Shown here one piece after another: positions 43,746-51,563 of a stretch of 64,000 nucleotides of DNA. The notes below the pieces were generated by a model. The model had not been told where the DNA came from. It worked only from the letters and a program-made list of their open reading frames with translations, and did not search any database. Position 1 is the first letter of the stretch. Every line of letters begins with the position of its first letter. The position numbers were made by a program, and so were the translations under genes. Where the stretch lies: assembly GCF_018861005.1 (NCBI RefSeq), contig NZ_JAHKQL010000009.1, forward strand, positions 1-64,000, in the 5' to 3' direction. Source of the DNA: Polaribacter vadi (GTDB taxonomy: Bacteria; Bacteroidota; Bacteroidia; Flavobacteriales; Flavobacteriaceae).

Positions 43746-45540
43746 TAATTATTTTTTTAAATGATTTTAAAATCTTATTAATTGTCTTGATGTTGTTATG
43801 GTCTACAAAAACATCTTTGAAAATAAAGTCGTAACTACACTCTATTTCTAGATTAGATTTGGCTTCTATTTTTAAGTTAAATGATACTTCTGTACTATTA
43901 AAATTTTGTTCTATAGCTTTAAAAATTTCTATAGGTTCATCTAAGGTAATTTTAACGCGTACTTTTTTATGAAATGGATTGTATAAATACGTGCCTTCTA
44001 TTAATGTTTCTCTACTTTCAGTTTCAAAAATTCTAGGTAAATAATCTATAAATAAATATTTATGGGTGTTATCTCCAAATGTTTTTCCGTTAATAGAAAT
44101 ATCTCCTTTAAATGATATATTTTTAAGATGATTTGAATGTGATAAATTATAAACTGATTGTTGTCCAAAAATTTGTTCGTATAATAATTTTATAGAATTT
44201 TCAAAATCTTTTTTGTTTAGGTTTTTTAGGTCTCTTTTTAAAAAGTTTCCAGAAATACCATTGTATTTTATATTAAAATCACCATTTATAACATTAGTAC
44301 TTGAGTCTATTTTTACATCCATCTCATAAGAAATTTCATTTTGTTGAGGTGTAAAATTTTTAATTTTATAAAATGAACCTTCTTTTGCGTTTATTATCAA
44401 TATTGTTCTTTCTTGTAAACTTTGTACTGGAGATTCTGCTAAATGTATAGGGTCTGTTGGGTCTAACAGTATTTTCTTACCATTTATATACGCAATACAA
44501 ATTACGTGATTGGCAGAACTTAATGACGGAAAATCACAATCACTTATATGATCGAAAGTTGCAGCCAAAGCCACATCACTTTTAATATTTTTGTATCGTA
44601 AAGCTTCTGATAAAAAATTTGAAAGATCTTTACAATCTCCTTGTTTATTGGCAAATACTTCATTTGCGTGTGTAGGAATAAAAGCGCCTAAACCAATTTC
44701 TATAGCAACGTATTTAAAGTTATTTTTAACATAATTGTAAATAATATTTGTAATTTGTTTAGGGTCTGTAACATTTGCAGTTAATTCATCTATTTTTTCT
44801 TTTACTGTAGGGTTTAAACCTTTTTGTTCAAGTAAGTTTTTGTAATACCAATCGTTCATATAATTGGTAGGTTTATTTTTATATGAATTTGGAATAACAA
44901 GAGTTCGCATTAATGGAACTTTCATGTTTTTATAAATACCAAAAAATTGTAATGGGTCAGATTTAACTTTTTTGGGTTTTACTTTAATATTCCAGCTAGA
45001 ACTTGTATCTGTTTTAATCGAATCAATTTTAAAATAGCTTAAAGAATCTTTGTAAATAGTGTTATGAGCTAAATCGAATTTTTTCGGAATTTTAATTTTA
45101 TATTCTAGTGTATCTATTTGATTATAAGAAAAGAAATGTAAACTAGAAAAATACATTAATTCTTTACAAGACAAAGAATAGGTTAACTTAATCTCTTTAT
45201 TAGCGGGTATTACCAAAGATTTTACTTTTTGACTAGTAATGTAATCTAACTCTACATCTTCTTCGTAAACTTTATTAAGATCAATGCTTTTAAAACGTGT
45301 TCTTTTCTTTTCAAATAATTGAATATTAGAAACTTTTTCTAATTCTGAGTCATAAAATATTGGATAAAATTGATCTTCAGTACTTTTATTAAAAAGGATA
45401 GAAATTTCGTTTACAAAAGTAGAATCTTCTAAAACCTTTATGTTTTCTAATTTCGATTTTAAGTGAATATTTTGAGAATTTATATTAAGATTACTTAATA
45501 TAAAATAGAAGAGAATTAATCTAATTATAGGGATTTTCAT
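43711..45540 (-). CDS. DUF3857/transglutaminase-like secreted protein
   Basis: 609 residues with a signal peptide (MKIPIIRLILFYFILSNLNI). An N-terminal DUF3857 domain (about 30-210) precedes a transglutaminase-like domain with the Cys in NKQGDCKDLSNFLSEAL, the His in SSANHVICIAYI and the Asp in LLDPTD, an intact triad. A strand-rich C-terminal domain follows. It may act on proteins or peptides at the envelope. ATG 45540 is preferred to the in-frame TTG at 45546. It is the upstream member of an overlapping pair. Confidence 0.82.
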   Translation of the reverse strand: MKIPIIRLILFYFILSNLNINSQNIHLKSKLENIKVLEDSTFVNEISILFNKSTEDQFYPIFYDSELEKVSNIQLFEKKRTRFKSIDLNKVYEEDVELDYITSQKVKSLVIPANKEIKLTYSLSCKELMYFSSLHFFSYNQIDTLEYKIKIPKKFDLAHNTIYKDSLSYFKIDSIKTDTSSSWNIKVKPKKVKSDPLQFFGIYKNMKVPLMRTLVIPNSYKNKPTNYMNDWYYKNLLEQKGLNPTVKEKIDELTANVTDPKQITNIIYNYVKNNFKYVAIEIGLGAFIPTHANEVFANKQGDCKDLSNFLSEALRYKNIKSDVALAATFDHISDCDFPSLSSANHVICIAYINGKKILLDPTDPIHLAESPVQSLQERTILIINAKEGSFYKIKNFTPQQNEISYEMDVKIDSSTNVINGDFNIKYNGISGNFLKRDLKNLNKKDFENSIKLLYEQIFGQQSVYNLSHSNHLKNISFKGDISINGKTFGDNTHKYLFIDYLPRIFETESRETLIEGTYLYNPFHKKVRVKITLDEPIEIFKAIEQNFNSTEVSFNLKIEAKSNLEIECSYDFIFKDVFVDHNNIKTINKILKSFKKIINEPIVLKKNKS

Positions 45541-45715
45541 AAGCAAGTTTAAAGATATAATTATTTTTTGAAATTTAATATTTCTAGTAAATTATCTTTA
45601 GGTTAACTACAACTTTTTTAAGCATAAAGAATTTTATTATAAACTAAAAACCTGCCAAAACTTCCGATTTTAAAATTGGTACACTTTTAGCAATCAGTAA
45701 GTTAAATTTATACTT

Positions 45716-46063
45716 ATGAAAACATTTCTAAAAATTTTATTAACGGCTTTAGCAGTAATTGTTTTAGCTAATATTTTACCTGGAGTTGCTGTAACTGGTT
45801 ATCTATCAGCAATAATTGTAGCTATTGTAATTGCAATTTTAAATATGATTGTTAGGCCACTTTTAATTTTCTTTACACTACCTGCTACCATTGTAACTTT
45901 TGGGCTATTTATTTTTGTAATAAATGCTTGCATTATTTTATTGGCAGACAGTTTAATAGACGGTTTTAAAGTTTCTGGCTTTTGGGCAGCACTCTTTTTT
46001 AGCATTTTACTTTCAATATTTAGATCAGCATTATTCTCTTTATTGAAAGACGAAAAGAAGTAG
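45716..46063 (+). CDS. PF04020-family membrane protein
   Basis: 115 residues with four hydrophobic helices (about 3-23, 28-52, 55-80, 84-108). The pattern AVIVLANILPGVAVTGYLSA, ILNMIVRPLLIFFTLPATI and FVINACIILLADSLIDGF fits the PF04020 family (phage holin family 4, YvlD-like superfamily 4TMS). The name reflects homology; there is no phage context. Function unknown. It converges with tsaC. Confidence 0.85.
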   Translation: MKTFLKILLTALAVIVLANILPGVAVTGYLSAIIVAIVIAILNMIVRPLLIFFTLPATIVTFGLFIFVINACIILLADSLIDGFKVSGFWAALFFSILLSIFRSALFSLLKDEKK

Positions 46064-46066
46064 TAA

Positions 46067-47029
46067 TTATCCTTTAAAAGAAGCTCTTTGCAAGCGATCG
46101 TTCATCGATTTTCCTAAACCAAAATCTGGCATTTTTTCTACTAGAATAATGTCTAAATTTTGATGATCTAATTGATGTAAAGCATCGTATAATTTTGATG
46201 CAGCTTCTTCTAAATTAGATGAAGTTGATAAAATAATTTCAGCACTAATTTTATCACTTTTAAAAGAAGAATTTAAAGTTAAAACGCCAATTTTTTTATT
46301 TGGATGTTGTTCTATTTCATCAACAATAGAAGTTGTTAAAATGGTTGTAGTTAAAGGCGAATAATGTTTGTCTAACATTCCTGGAGCATCAGGGTTTTCT
46401 TCTTTTTTATTTTTTATTTCTATTTTACCAATAACTGCCTCAATTTCTTCTAAAGCCAAAGCACCTAATCTGTAAATAATTGGTTCATTATTCTCAAAAC
46501 CAATAATGGTAGATTCTATACCGTTTTTACAAGTACCACCATCTAAAACCATTTTAATATCATTTTTAAAATAGCGTTCTACATGCTCTGGTTTTGTAGG
46601 ACTAATATTGTTAAAAGGATTGGCACTGGGTGCAGCCAAAGGAAAAGGTAATTGTTTTAAAAGACTAATTGTTGTAGTATGATTTGGAACACGAACAGCA
46701 ACTGTATCTTTACCTGCAGTTATTAAATCAGGAATTGATTCGTGCTTTTTTAAAACCAATGTCATAGAACCCGGCCAGAATTTATCTGCCAAAATCCTTG
46801 CTTTTTTAGGCACTTCAGAAACAATAGTTTCTAATTTATCAGCAGAAGGAATATGAACAATTAAAGGATTAAAAAAAGGACGCTTTTTAGTTTCGAAAAT
46901 GCTTTTAATCGCTTTTTCGCTAAAGATATTGCCAGCTAAACCATAAACGGTTTCAGTTGGTATTGCCACCAATTCTTCATTGGTTAAAATGGCAATTGCG
47001 TTTTGTATGTCTTTAGAAATAATACTCAT
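46067..47029 (-). CDS. tsaC: L-threonylcarbamoyladenylate synthase
   Basis: 320 residues: a Sua5/YrdC core (about 1-200) with IPTETVYGLAGN, KKRPFFNPLIVHI and PLAAPSANPFNNISPTKPEHV, followed by a Sua5-specific C-terminal domain of about 110 residues. It makes threonylcarbamoyl-AMP for t6A37 in tRNAs reading ANN codons. I start at ATG 47029 (MSIISKDIQ) rather than the in-frame TTG at 47044. It converges with the PF04020 gene, leaving 3 bases between the stops. Confidence 0.94.
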   Translation of the reverse strand: MSIISKDIQNAIAILTNEELVAIPTETVYGLAGNIFSEKAIKSIFETKKRPFFNPLIVHIPSADKLETIVSEVPKKARILADKFWPGSMTLVLKKHESIPDLITAGKDTVAVRVPNHTTTISLLKQLPFPLAAPSANPFNNISPTKPEHVERYFKNDIKMVLDGGTCKNGIESTIIGFENNEPIIYRLGALALEEIEAVIGKIEIKNKKEENPDAPGMLDKHYSPLTTTILTTSIVDEIEQHPNKKIGVLTLNSSFKSDKISAEIILSTSSNLEEAASKLYDALHQLDHQNLDIILVEKMPDFGLGKSMNDRLQRASFKG

Positions 47030-47071
47030 AATTTTCGGGTACAAAATTACATATAAAAATGCTTTGTTGAT

Positions 47072-48742
47072 TTAAAAATCAGCATCAACCTTAAAACTCA
47101 TTTTTTTATGAGTTGATGGGTGTAAAAACTCAATAAATTGAGCATGTAAATGCAACCTGTTTGTTTTTTTTCCATATAAATCATCACCTAAAATAGGAGT
47201 GTTTAAACCGTTTTTATGAGCTGCATGTACTCTTAATTGATGAGTTCTACCAGTTATAGGATAAAAATAAACACGAGTTTTACCATTTTTTATATTGATA
47301 ATTTCCCAATTCGTTTCTGCATTTTTTCCATATTTAAAATCGACCAATTGTTTAGGTCTATCATCTAAATCTACACGTAAAGGAAGTTTAATTGTTCCTT
47401 TTTTTGCTGATAATTTACCATCCAATAAAGCAACATACCTTTTTTTTACAGTTCTATTTATAAACTGACTTTGTAAAACTTTATTGGCTTCTTTAGTTTT
47501 TGTAAGCACTAAAATTCCGGAAGTAGACATGTCTAAACGATGCACAATTAAAGGGCCTGTTGCTGTTGGGTATAGCTCTTTAATTCTGGTGTACACAGAA
47601 TCTTTAATTTCTTTACCAGGTACAGATAAAAATTCTGCTGGTTTATTAACTACTATTAAAACATCATCTTCAAAAATAATTTTTAACTGTTCTTTTTTTG
47701 ATAAGCTTTCTAACAGCAAATTATCATCCATTTTAATGCCATTTAACATGTGTCCTAAAATGGGTTTACATCTGCTTTGGCAAGCAGGATAGTAGTTTTT
47801 GTGTTTTCTAATGGCCGAGTTTGGCGAAATTCCCCACCAAAATTCTGCTACACAAATGGGTTTTAAGTTGTTGGTAAACGCATAGTGTAATAATTTTGGT
47901 GCAGCACATTCTCCAGAACCTGCAGGAGGTTTTATTGTTGGATCGTTAAAAATATCTAACAAACTTTTTAGTTCTTTTTTCTGATTAAAAAAAGCATATT
48001 TACTAAACAAAGTTTGCTGTAAATAGTTCGACTTTTCTTTTCGTTTGGTTTTTAAAGCTTCAATTTTATTTTGGAAAAAAGTTAGTTTTTTAGCACTTTT
48101 ATCAATTTTAGATTGATAGTATTCTTGTAATTCTTTGTAAAAAAATTGATCGTTATAACTTTCTTGCTGTAGTATTTGTGTTAGTTTTTTAAACTCAACA
48201 TCGCTTAAAACTGAAATTGCTTGTTGCTTTTTTGCTTTTCTATCAGCTTTAGAAAGTTTCATTTTTTTTCTTTGCAGTTCTAAATCAGTTTCAATATTTA
48301 AAACAAGTTTTTTGTGATTTGCTTTTATAGTTAAGTAGTTTTCATCCTTTAAAATTGAACCTAATTGAGCATTTATTTCTTCAATTTTTTTTTCTCCTTT
48401 GGTGTAAAAACTACCTTCTGTTCTCATATTAAAAACAGGTGGGACAAAAGCTTTGGGTAAACTATTATCATCTAATTTACCAGAAAAAGCGGCTAAATAA
48501 CCCAATTGGTTTTTATCATCTTTAACTACTAAGACTCCAAACATTTTACCAATGGCAGTTTCAGAATTTTTATCATCTAAACCAAAATTGTGTGTAAAGT
48601 CAGTTTGATTTTCTAAATACTTCTGAATTTCATCCACAGCAGTTTTTGCTAATAAATGAGGCTCATAATAGAATGGAAATGTAAACTTTTCTGGAAGTTT
48701 AATTTCTGAAATATCAGTTTTAAAATGATGAAAATGTTTCAA
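47072..48742 (-). CDS. RluA-family pseudouridine synthase with large N-terminal extension
   Basis: The C-terminal third (about 335-556) is an RluA-type synthase with the catalytic motif IVHRLDMSTSGILVLTK and the later GRTHQLRVHAAH. It isomerises uridine in rRNA or tRNA. About 330 residues precede it. They contain a long charged coiled-coil-like stretch (about 120-250) and a Cys-rich-looking region around GSGECAAPKLLHYAF and YYPACQSRC. RluA is normally 220-330 residues. There is no ATG at the start: TTG 48742 (KHFHHFKT) or TTG 48763, seven residues further up, are the candidates. Confidence 0.85.
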   Translation of the reverse strand: MKHFHHFKTDISEIKLPEKFTFPFYYEPHLLAKTAVDEIQKYLENQTDFTHNFGLDDKNSETAIGKMFGVLVVKDDKNQLGYLAAFSGKLDDNSLPKAFVPPVFNMRTEGSFYTKGEKKIEEINAQLGSILKDENYLTIKANHKKLVLNIETDLELQRKKMKLSKADRKAKKQQAISVLSDVEFKKLTQILQQESYNDQFFYKELQEYYQSKIDKSAKKLTFFQNKIEALKTKRKEKSNYLQQTLFSKYAFFNQKKELKSLLDIFNDPTIKPPAGSGECAAPKLLHYAFTNNLKPICVAEFWWGISPNSAIRKHKNYYPACQSRCKPILGHMLNGIKMDDNLLLESLSKKEQLKIIFEDDVLIVVNKPAEFLSVPGKEIKDSVYTRIKELYPTATGPLIVHRLDMSTSGILVLTKTKEANKVLQSQFINRTVKKRYVALLDGKLSAKKGTIKLPLRVDLDDRPKQLVDFKYGKNAETNWEIINIKNGKTRVYFYPITGRTHQLRVHAAHKNGLNTPILGDDLYGKKTNRLHLHAQFIEFLHPSTHKKMSFKVDADF

Positions 48743-48904
48743 TTTTATAAGAATAATTGCCAAAGATAGGTTGTTTCGTTATAAAATACCACTTAAACAG
48801 TTTATAGAATCTAAAATATCTAAAGAGCAAAGAATTACATTATTTGCGTTAAAGAACTGTTTTGTTATCCTATAGTTTTGTATCGAACTTAAAATAGAAA
48901 TATT

Positions 48905-49609
48905 ATGAAAATTATGAATATGAATTCAGTAAGAGTAGCAGCTATCGTTTTAACATTATCTAACTTTATGTTGGTTTCTTGTGATACTCCAAAGAAAAAC
49001 AACATGGATGAAGCAAAAGAAGAAATTGCAGAGCTTGTAGATATGGATAAAGATAATTTAGACGTGGAAATGGAAAGTGATTTAGCAGAAGATGAGGTAA
49101 AAACACGTACCTATAAAATGAAAGAAAAAGAAACACCAATTGTATATGACTTAGATGCTAGAGGAATATCTGGTTTTAATGATTGGGCAGATTATACAGT
49201 TGTAAACTACGAATTAACTAATTTAAGAAAAGTTGATTATGTTACAACAAGAGAAAGAATTCAGAATATGAATTATAGAATTGCAAACTTAGGAAACACA
49301 ATTCCTGCTTGGTTAAAAACTGAGGAAGTTATGGAAGATGTACAAGATATTCAAGATGAATATTTAGAACTTATAGAAGACCAAGATGCATCAGAAAAAG
49401 AAATGCAAGAGAATTTAGAAGAGCTTTCAGAAAAATTTGATGACTTAAAAGAGGAGTTAGATGAAACTGTAAATGAATATATAAAAATTCACGAAGAAGC
49501 TATTGAAGAATTTAACGAAGAAATTAAAAAAGGAAAATTTGATGCTGCTATTGAGGAGTACAATGAAGAGATTAAAAAGTTAGATAAAATTGTAAAAGAA
49601 GATCAATAA
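48905..49609 (+). CDS. Predicted acidic coiled-coil lipoprotein
   Basis: 234 residues with a signal peptide and lipobox (SNFMLVSC, Cys26). The mature protein is very acidic, almost all helix, with Glu/Asp/Lys repeats (EEIAELVDMDKDNL; EKEMQENLEELSEKFDDLKE), and probably forms a coiled coil. No family recognised. It stands alone with a terminator after it. Its placement in the envelope is the only firm inference. Confidence 0.7.
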   Translation: MKIMNMNSVRVAAIVLTLSNFMLVSCDTPKKNNMDEAKEEIAELVDMDKDNLDVEMESDLAEDEVKTRTYKMKEKETPIVYDLDARGISGFNDWADYTVVNYELTNLRKVDYVTTRERIQNMNYRIANLGNTIPAWLKTEEVMEDVQDIQDEYLELIEDQDASEKEMQENLEELSEKFDDLKEELDETVNEYIKIHEEAIEEFNEEIKKGKFDAAIEEYNEEIKKLDKIVKEDQ

Positions 49610-49645
49610 TAAATAACACTCTTTAAAAGAAAAAGTTTTTAAACT

Positions 49646-49673
49646 AAGGTAGATTTTTAATCTACCTTTTTTT
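49646..49673 (+). terminator. Terminator after coiled-coil lipoprotein gene
   Basis: AAGGTAGA-TTTTTAA-TCTACCTT with T-run, about 37 bases after the stop at 49609; convergent with the next gene. Confidence 0.8.
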
Positions 49674-49680
49674 ATGCGTT

Positions 49681-50403
49681 TTATTCTAGTGTTTCTTGAT
49701 ATTGAAAAGCATCAAAAAGCACATTATTTTCTGTTGATGTTGGCAAATCTCCCATAAAATGTAAATTCTCTAAACTACAATGTACTTTAAATTTAGTGTT
49801 ACTTTTTACGTTAGTTTGTAGCGTTTTAACTAAATTATTGTTGATAAACCACTTTACTAAATAAAAGCCATTAACATCTATTAGCTCCATTTTAAAAGTA
49901 GCATATTCCTCCATTTTTACTGCAAAATGGCTAGAGTTTGAAGGCGAAAATTGTGATACACAAAATACAATGGCTTCATTGTCTTTTAAATTTATTTGTT
50001 CTCTATCTATTTTTTGACCAGAGCCAATTTCAAAATCAAACTCAAATTCTTCTTTTTGATTATGATATAAAAATGCGCCAATACTAACTTGTTCGTACAT
50101 TTTAAATTTTGGTACAAAAATGCGCCATGAATATGTGCCAGTGGTAAACTTTTGTTTACTTCTTATTTTTACTCGATCTTTTGTATTGGGTCTTGTTGTA
50201 ATTTTTAAATGTTGGTTTTCTAGTTGATACAATGCAGGACTTTTCCAAGAGTTATCTTTCCAGTTTTTTTTGAAAGTTTCTTGATTATTAAAGTTTTCTG
50301 TAAAGGAAGAATCTTGTTTCATAAACAAACGATTAGCACCACAATTTATAAAGGTGATGATAGATAGAACTAAAAAAAATAGATTTTTAAGTTTTTTATT
50401 CAT
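49681..50403 (-). CDS. Lipoprotein with GH16/concanavalin-like fold
   Basis: 240 residues with a signal peptide and lipobox (ITFINC, Cys21). The mature part looks like a beta-jelly-roll: TGTYSWRIFVPKFKMYEQV, then EEFEFDFEIGSGQK, with E-x-D-x-E as in GH16 active sites, then the late strands. It may bind or cut a beta-glucan, but the match is by eye and the rest of the GH16 signature is weak. It lies 20 bases from the end of the 125-residue gene, on the same strand. Confidence 0.6.
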   Translation of the reverse strand: MNKKLKNLFFLVLSIITFINCGANRLFMKQDSSFTENFNNQETFKKNWKDNSWKSPALYQLENQHLKITTRPNTKDRVKIRSKQKFTTGTYSWRIFVPKFKMYEQVSIGAFLYHNQKEEFEFDFEIGSGQKIDREQINLKDNEAIVFCVSQFSPSNSSHFAVKMEEYATFKMELIDVNGFYLVKWFINNNLVKTLQTNVKSNTKFKVHCSLENLHFMGDLPTSTENNVLFDAFQYQETLE

Positions 50404-50423
50404 TTAATTCTGTTAGAATTATT

Positions 50424-50801
50424 TTAACTAGCACTTGGGCAAAATAACAAATCTGTAGGGTTGTCAATATCATACAAGTATTGATGAGCTCTAGATTCTT
50501 TATTGCAAAATGGTTCTATTAATCTTATCATTTTTTCAAAACCTTGTAGGGTTAAAATACAGAAAAAATTATAGTCGTCTTTTGTTAAAATACCTTCATC
50601 AGTTTTAAATAAACCTAAAATTAAATTGCAATTTCTAGGTTCAATAAAATCAACTTGAGCTAAATCTAACTTTTGTTTTTTAAGAATAACAACTTCAATT
50701 AATAAGTCTCTAAATTTTATGGCTTCTGCTTTATTAAAATTATAAAGACGAACCAAGTTTTCATTAAGTTCGTTGTAGTTTTCTATGTAATCTAGTTTCA
50801 T
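50424..50801 (-). CDS. Hypothetical protein
   Basis: 125 residues, mostly helical, acidic and basic residues in equal share, no signal or membrane segment. Two Cys near the ends of the helices (NCNLILGLF, NFFCILTLQG) and a C-terminal DNPTDLLFCPSAS. No family recognised. It is 12 bases after the Cys-rich gene at 50814-51530, so the two are probably cotranscribed and may work together. Confidence 0.6.
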   Translation of the reverse strand: MKLDYIENYNELNENLVRLYNFNKAEAIKFRDLLIEVVILKKQKLDLAQVDFIEPRNCNLILGLFKTDEGILTKDDYNFFCILTLQGFEKMIRLIEPFCNKESRAHQYLYDIDNPTDLLFCPSAS

Positions 50802-50813
50802 TTTTTGTTTTAT

Positions 50814-51530
50814 TTAATCTCCACAGCCAGAACAGCCACTGCACCCACTATCACATCCATCATCATGAAAATCATCATAAGAGCATCCATTATTATTGTT
50901 GTTATTTTTACTTTTTAAGGTTATCAAAATTATTACAACAACTAATACTATAATTATTGAACTTGAATCAGTTAAACTGTCTTTAGCTCTTATAAATAAT
51001 AGAGGAATTATAAGTAGAATAGTTAATAATTTAAATGCAAATAAAAATTGTTTTGATGGTTTTTTTATAAGCCAAAAAGAGTCAATATTAATTCTTTTAA
51101 AATTAACCTCTTTAAACCTTTTTTTATTGTTTAGCCAAATTGAGTTAGGAGGTGTTTCTTTAAATTCAGATTTATAAATCTCAAATGTAGAATCATAACA
51201 ATCAGAAAATTTTTCTCTTTCATTTGTACCTCCTTTTGTTGGGTTATGATGAATTTCTTTGCCAAGTGTTTCGTTACAGAATGTTTTCCAATAAGATTTG
51301 GTGTAAGTTAAGTGAAGGTGCCAAACTTGATCTACAGCATCTGAAGGTGTAATTTGTTTGTTAGATACACAACATAGGTAAATGAATTTTTTGTATTCTA
51401 GAATGCTTTTTAAAGCAAATTTAATTTCCCAATTATTATCTCTGGCTAACCTTTTAGAAAAAGGAAAATCAGAGCTTTCATCATCTAGATTAAAGTTTTT
51501 AATTTTAATCCATAGTTTTTCGTTTTTCAC
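50814..51530 (-). CDS. Membrane protein with GRDP-like domain and Cys/Gly-rich tail
   Basis: 238 residues. The N-terminal part (about 1-140) has the DxxWHxH-type motif VDQVWHLHLTYTKSYW and IHHNPTKGG, as in glycine-rich-domain (DUF1399) proteins. Two close hydrophobic helices lie at about 164-181 and 189-205. The C-terminus is a Cys/Asp/Gly cluster (CSYDDFHDDGCDSG, CSGCSGCG) with six Cys. I recall a related architecture with a TIGR04222-like Gly/Cys tail in other bacteria. The role is unknown. It is followed by the 125-residue gene. Confidence 0.7.
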   Translation of the reverse strand: MKNEKLWIKIKNFNLDDESSDFPFSKRLARDNNWEIKFALKSILEYKKFIYLCCVSNKQITPSDAVDQVWHLHLTYTKSYWKTFCNETLGKEIHHNPTKGGTNEREKFSDCYDSTFEIYKSEFKETPPNSIWLNNKKRFKEVNFKRINIDSFWLIKKPSKQFLFAFKLLTILLIIPLLFIRAKDSLTDSSSIIIVLVVVIILITLKSKNNNNNNGCSYDDFHDDGCDSGCSGCSGCGD

Positions 51531-51563
51531 TAGCTTTTTATTTTTTAGAAAAGAGAATCATAT

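Noticed and set aside
45716..46063. Phage remnant (holin)
   Set aside because: The PF04020 name is historical; no phage gene is near.
47484..47792. Plus-strand ORF opposite the RluA gene
   Set aside because: Antisense of conserved RluA motifs; no independent support.
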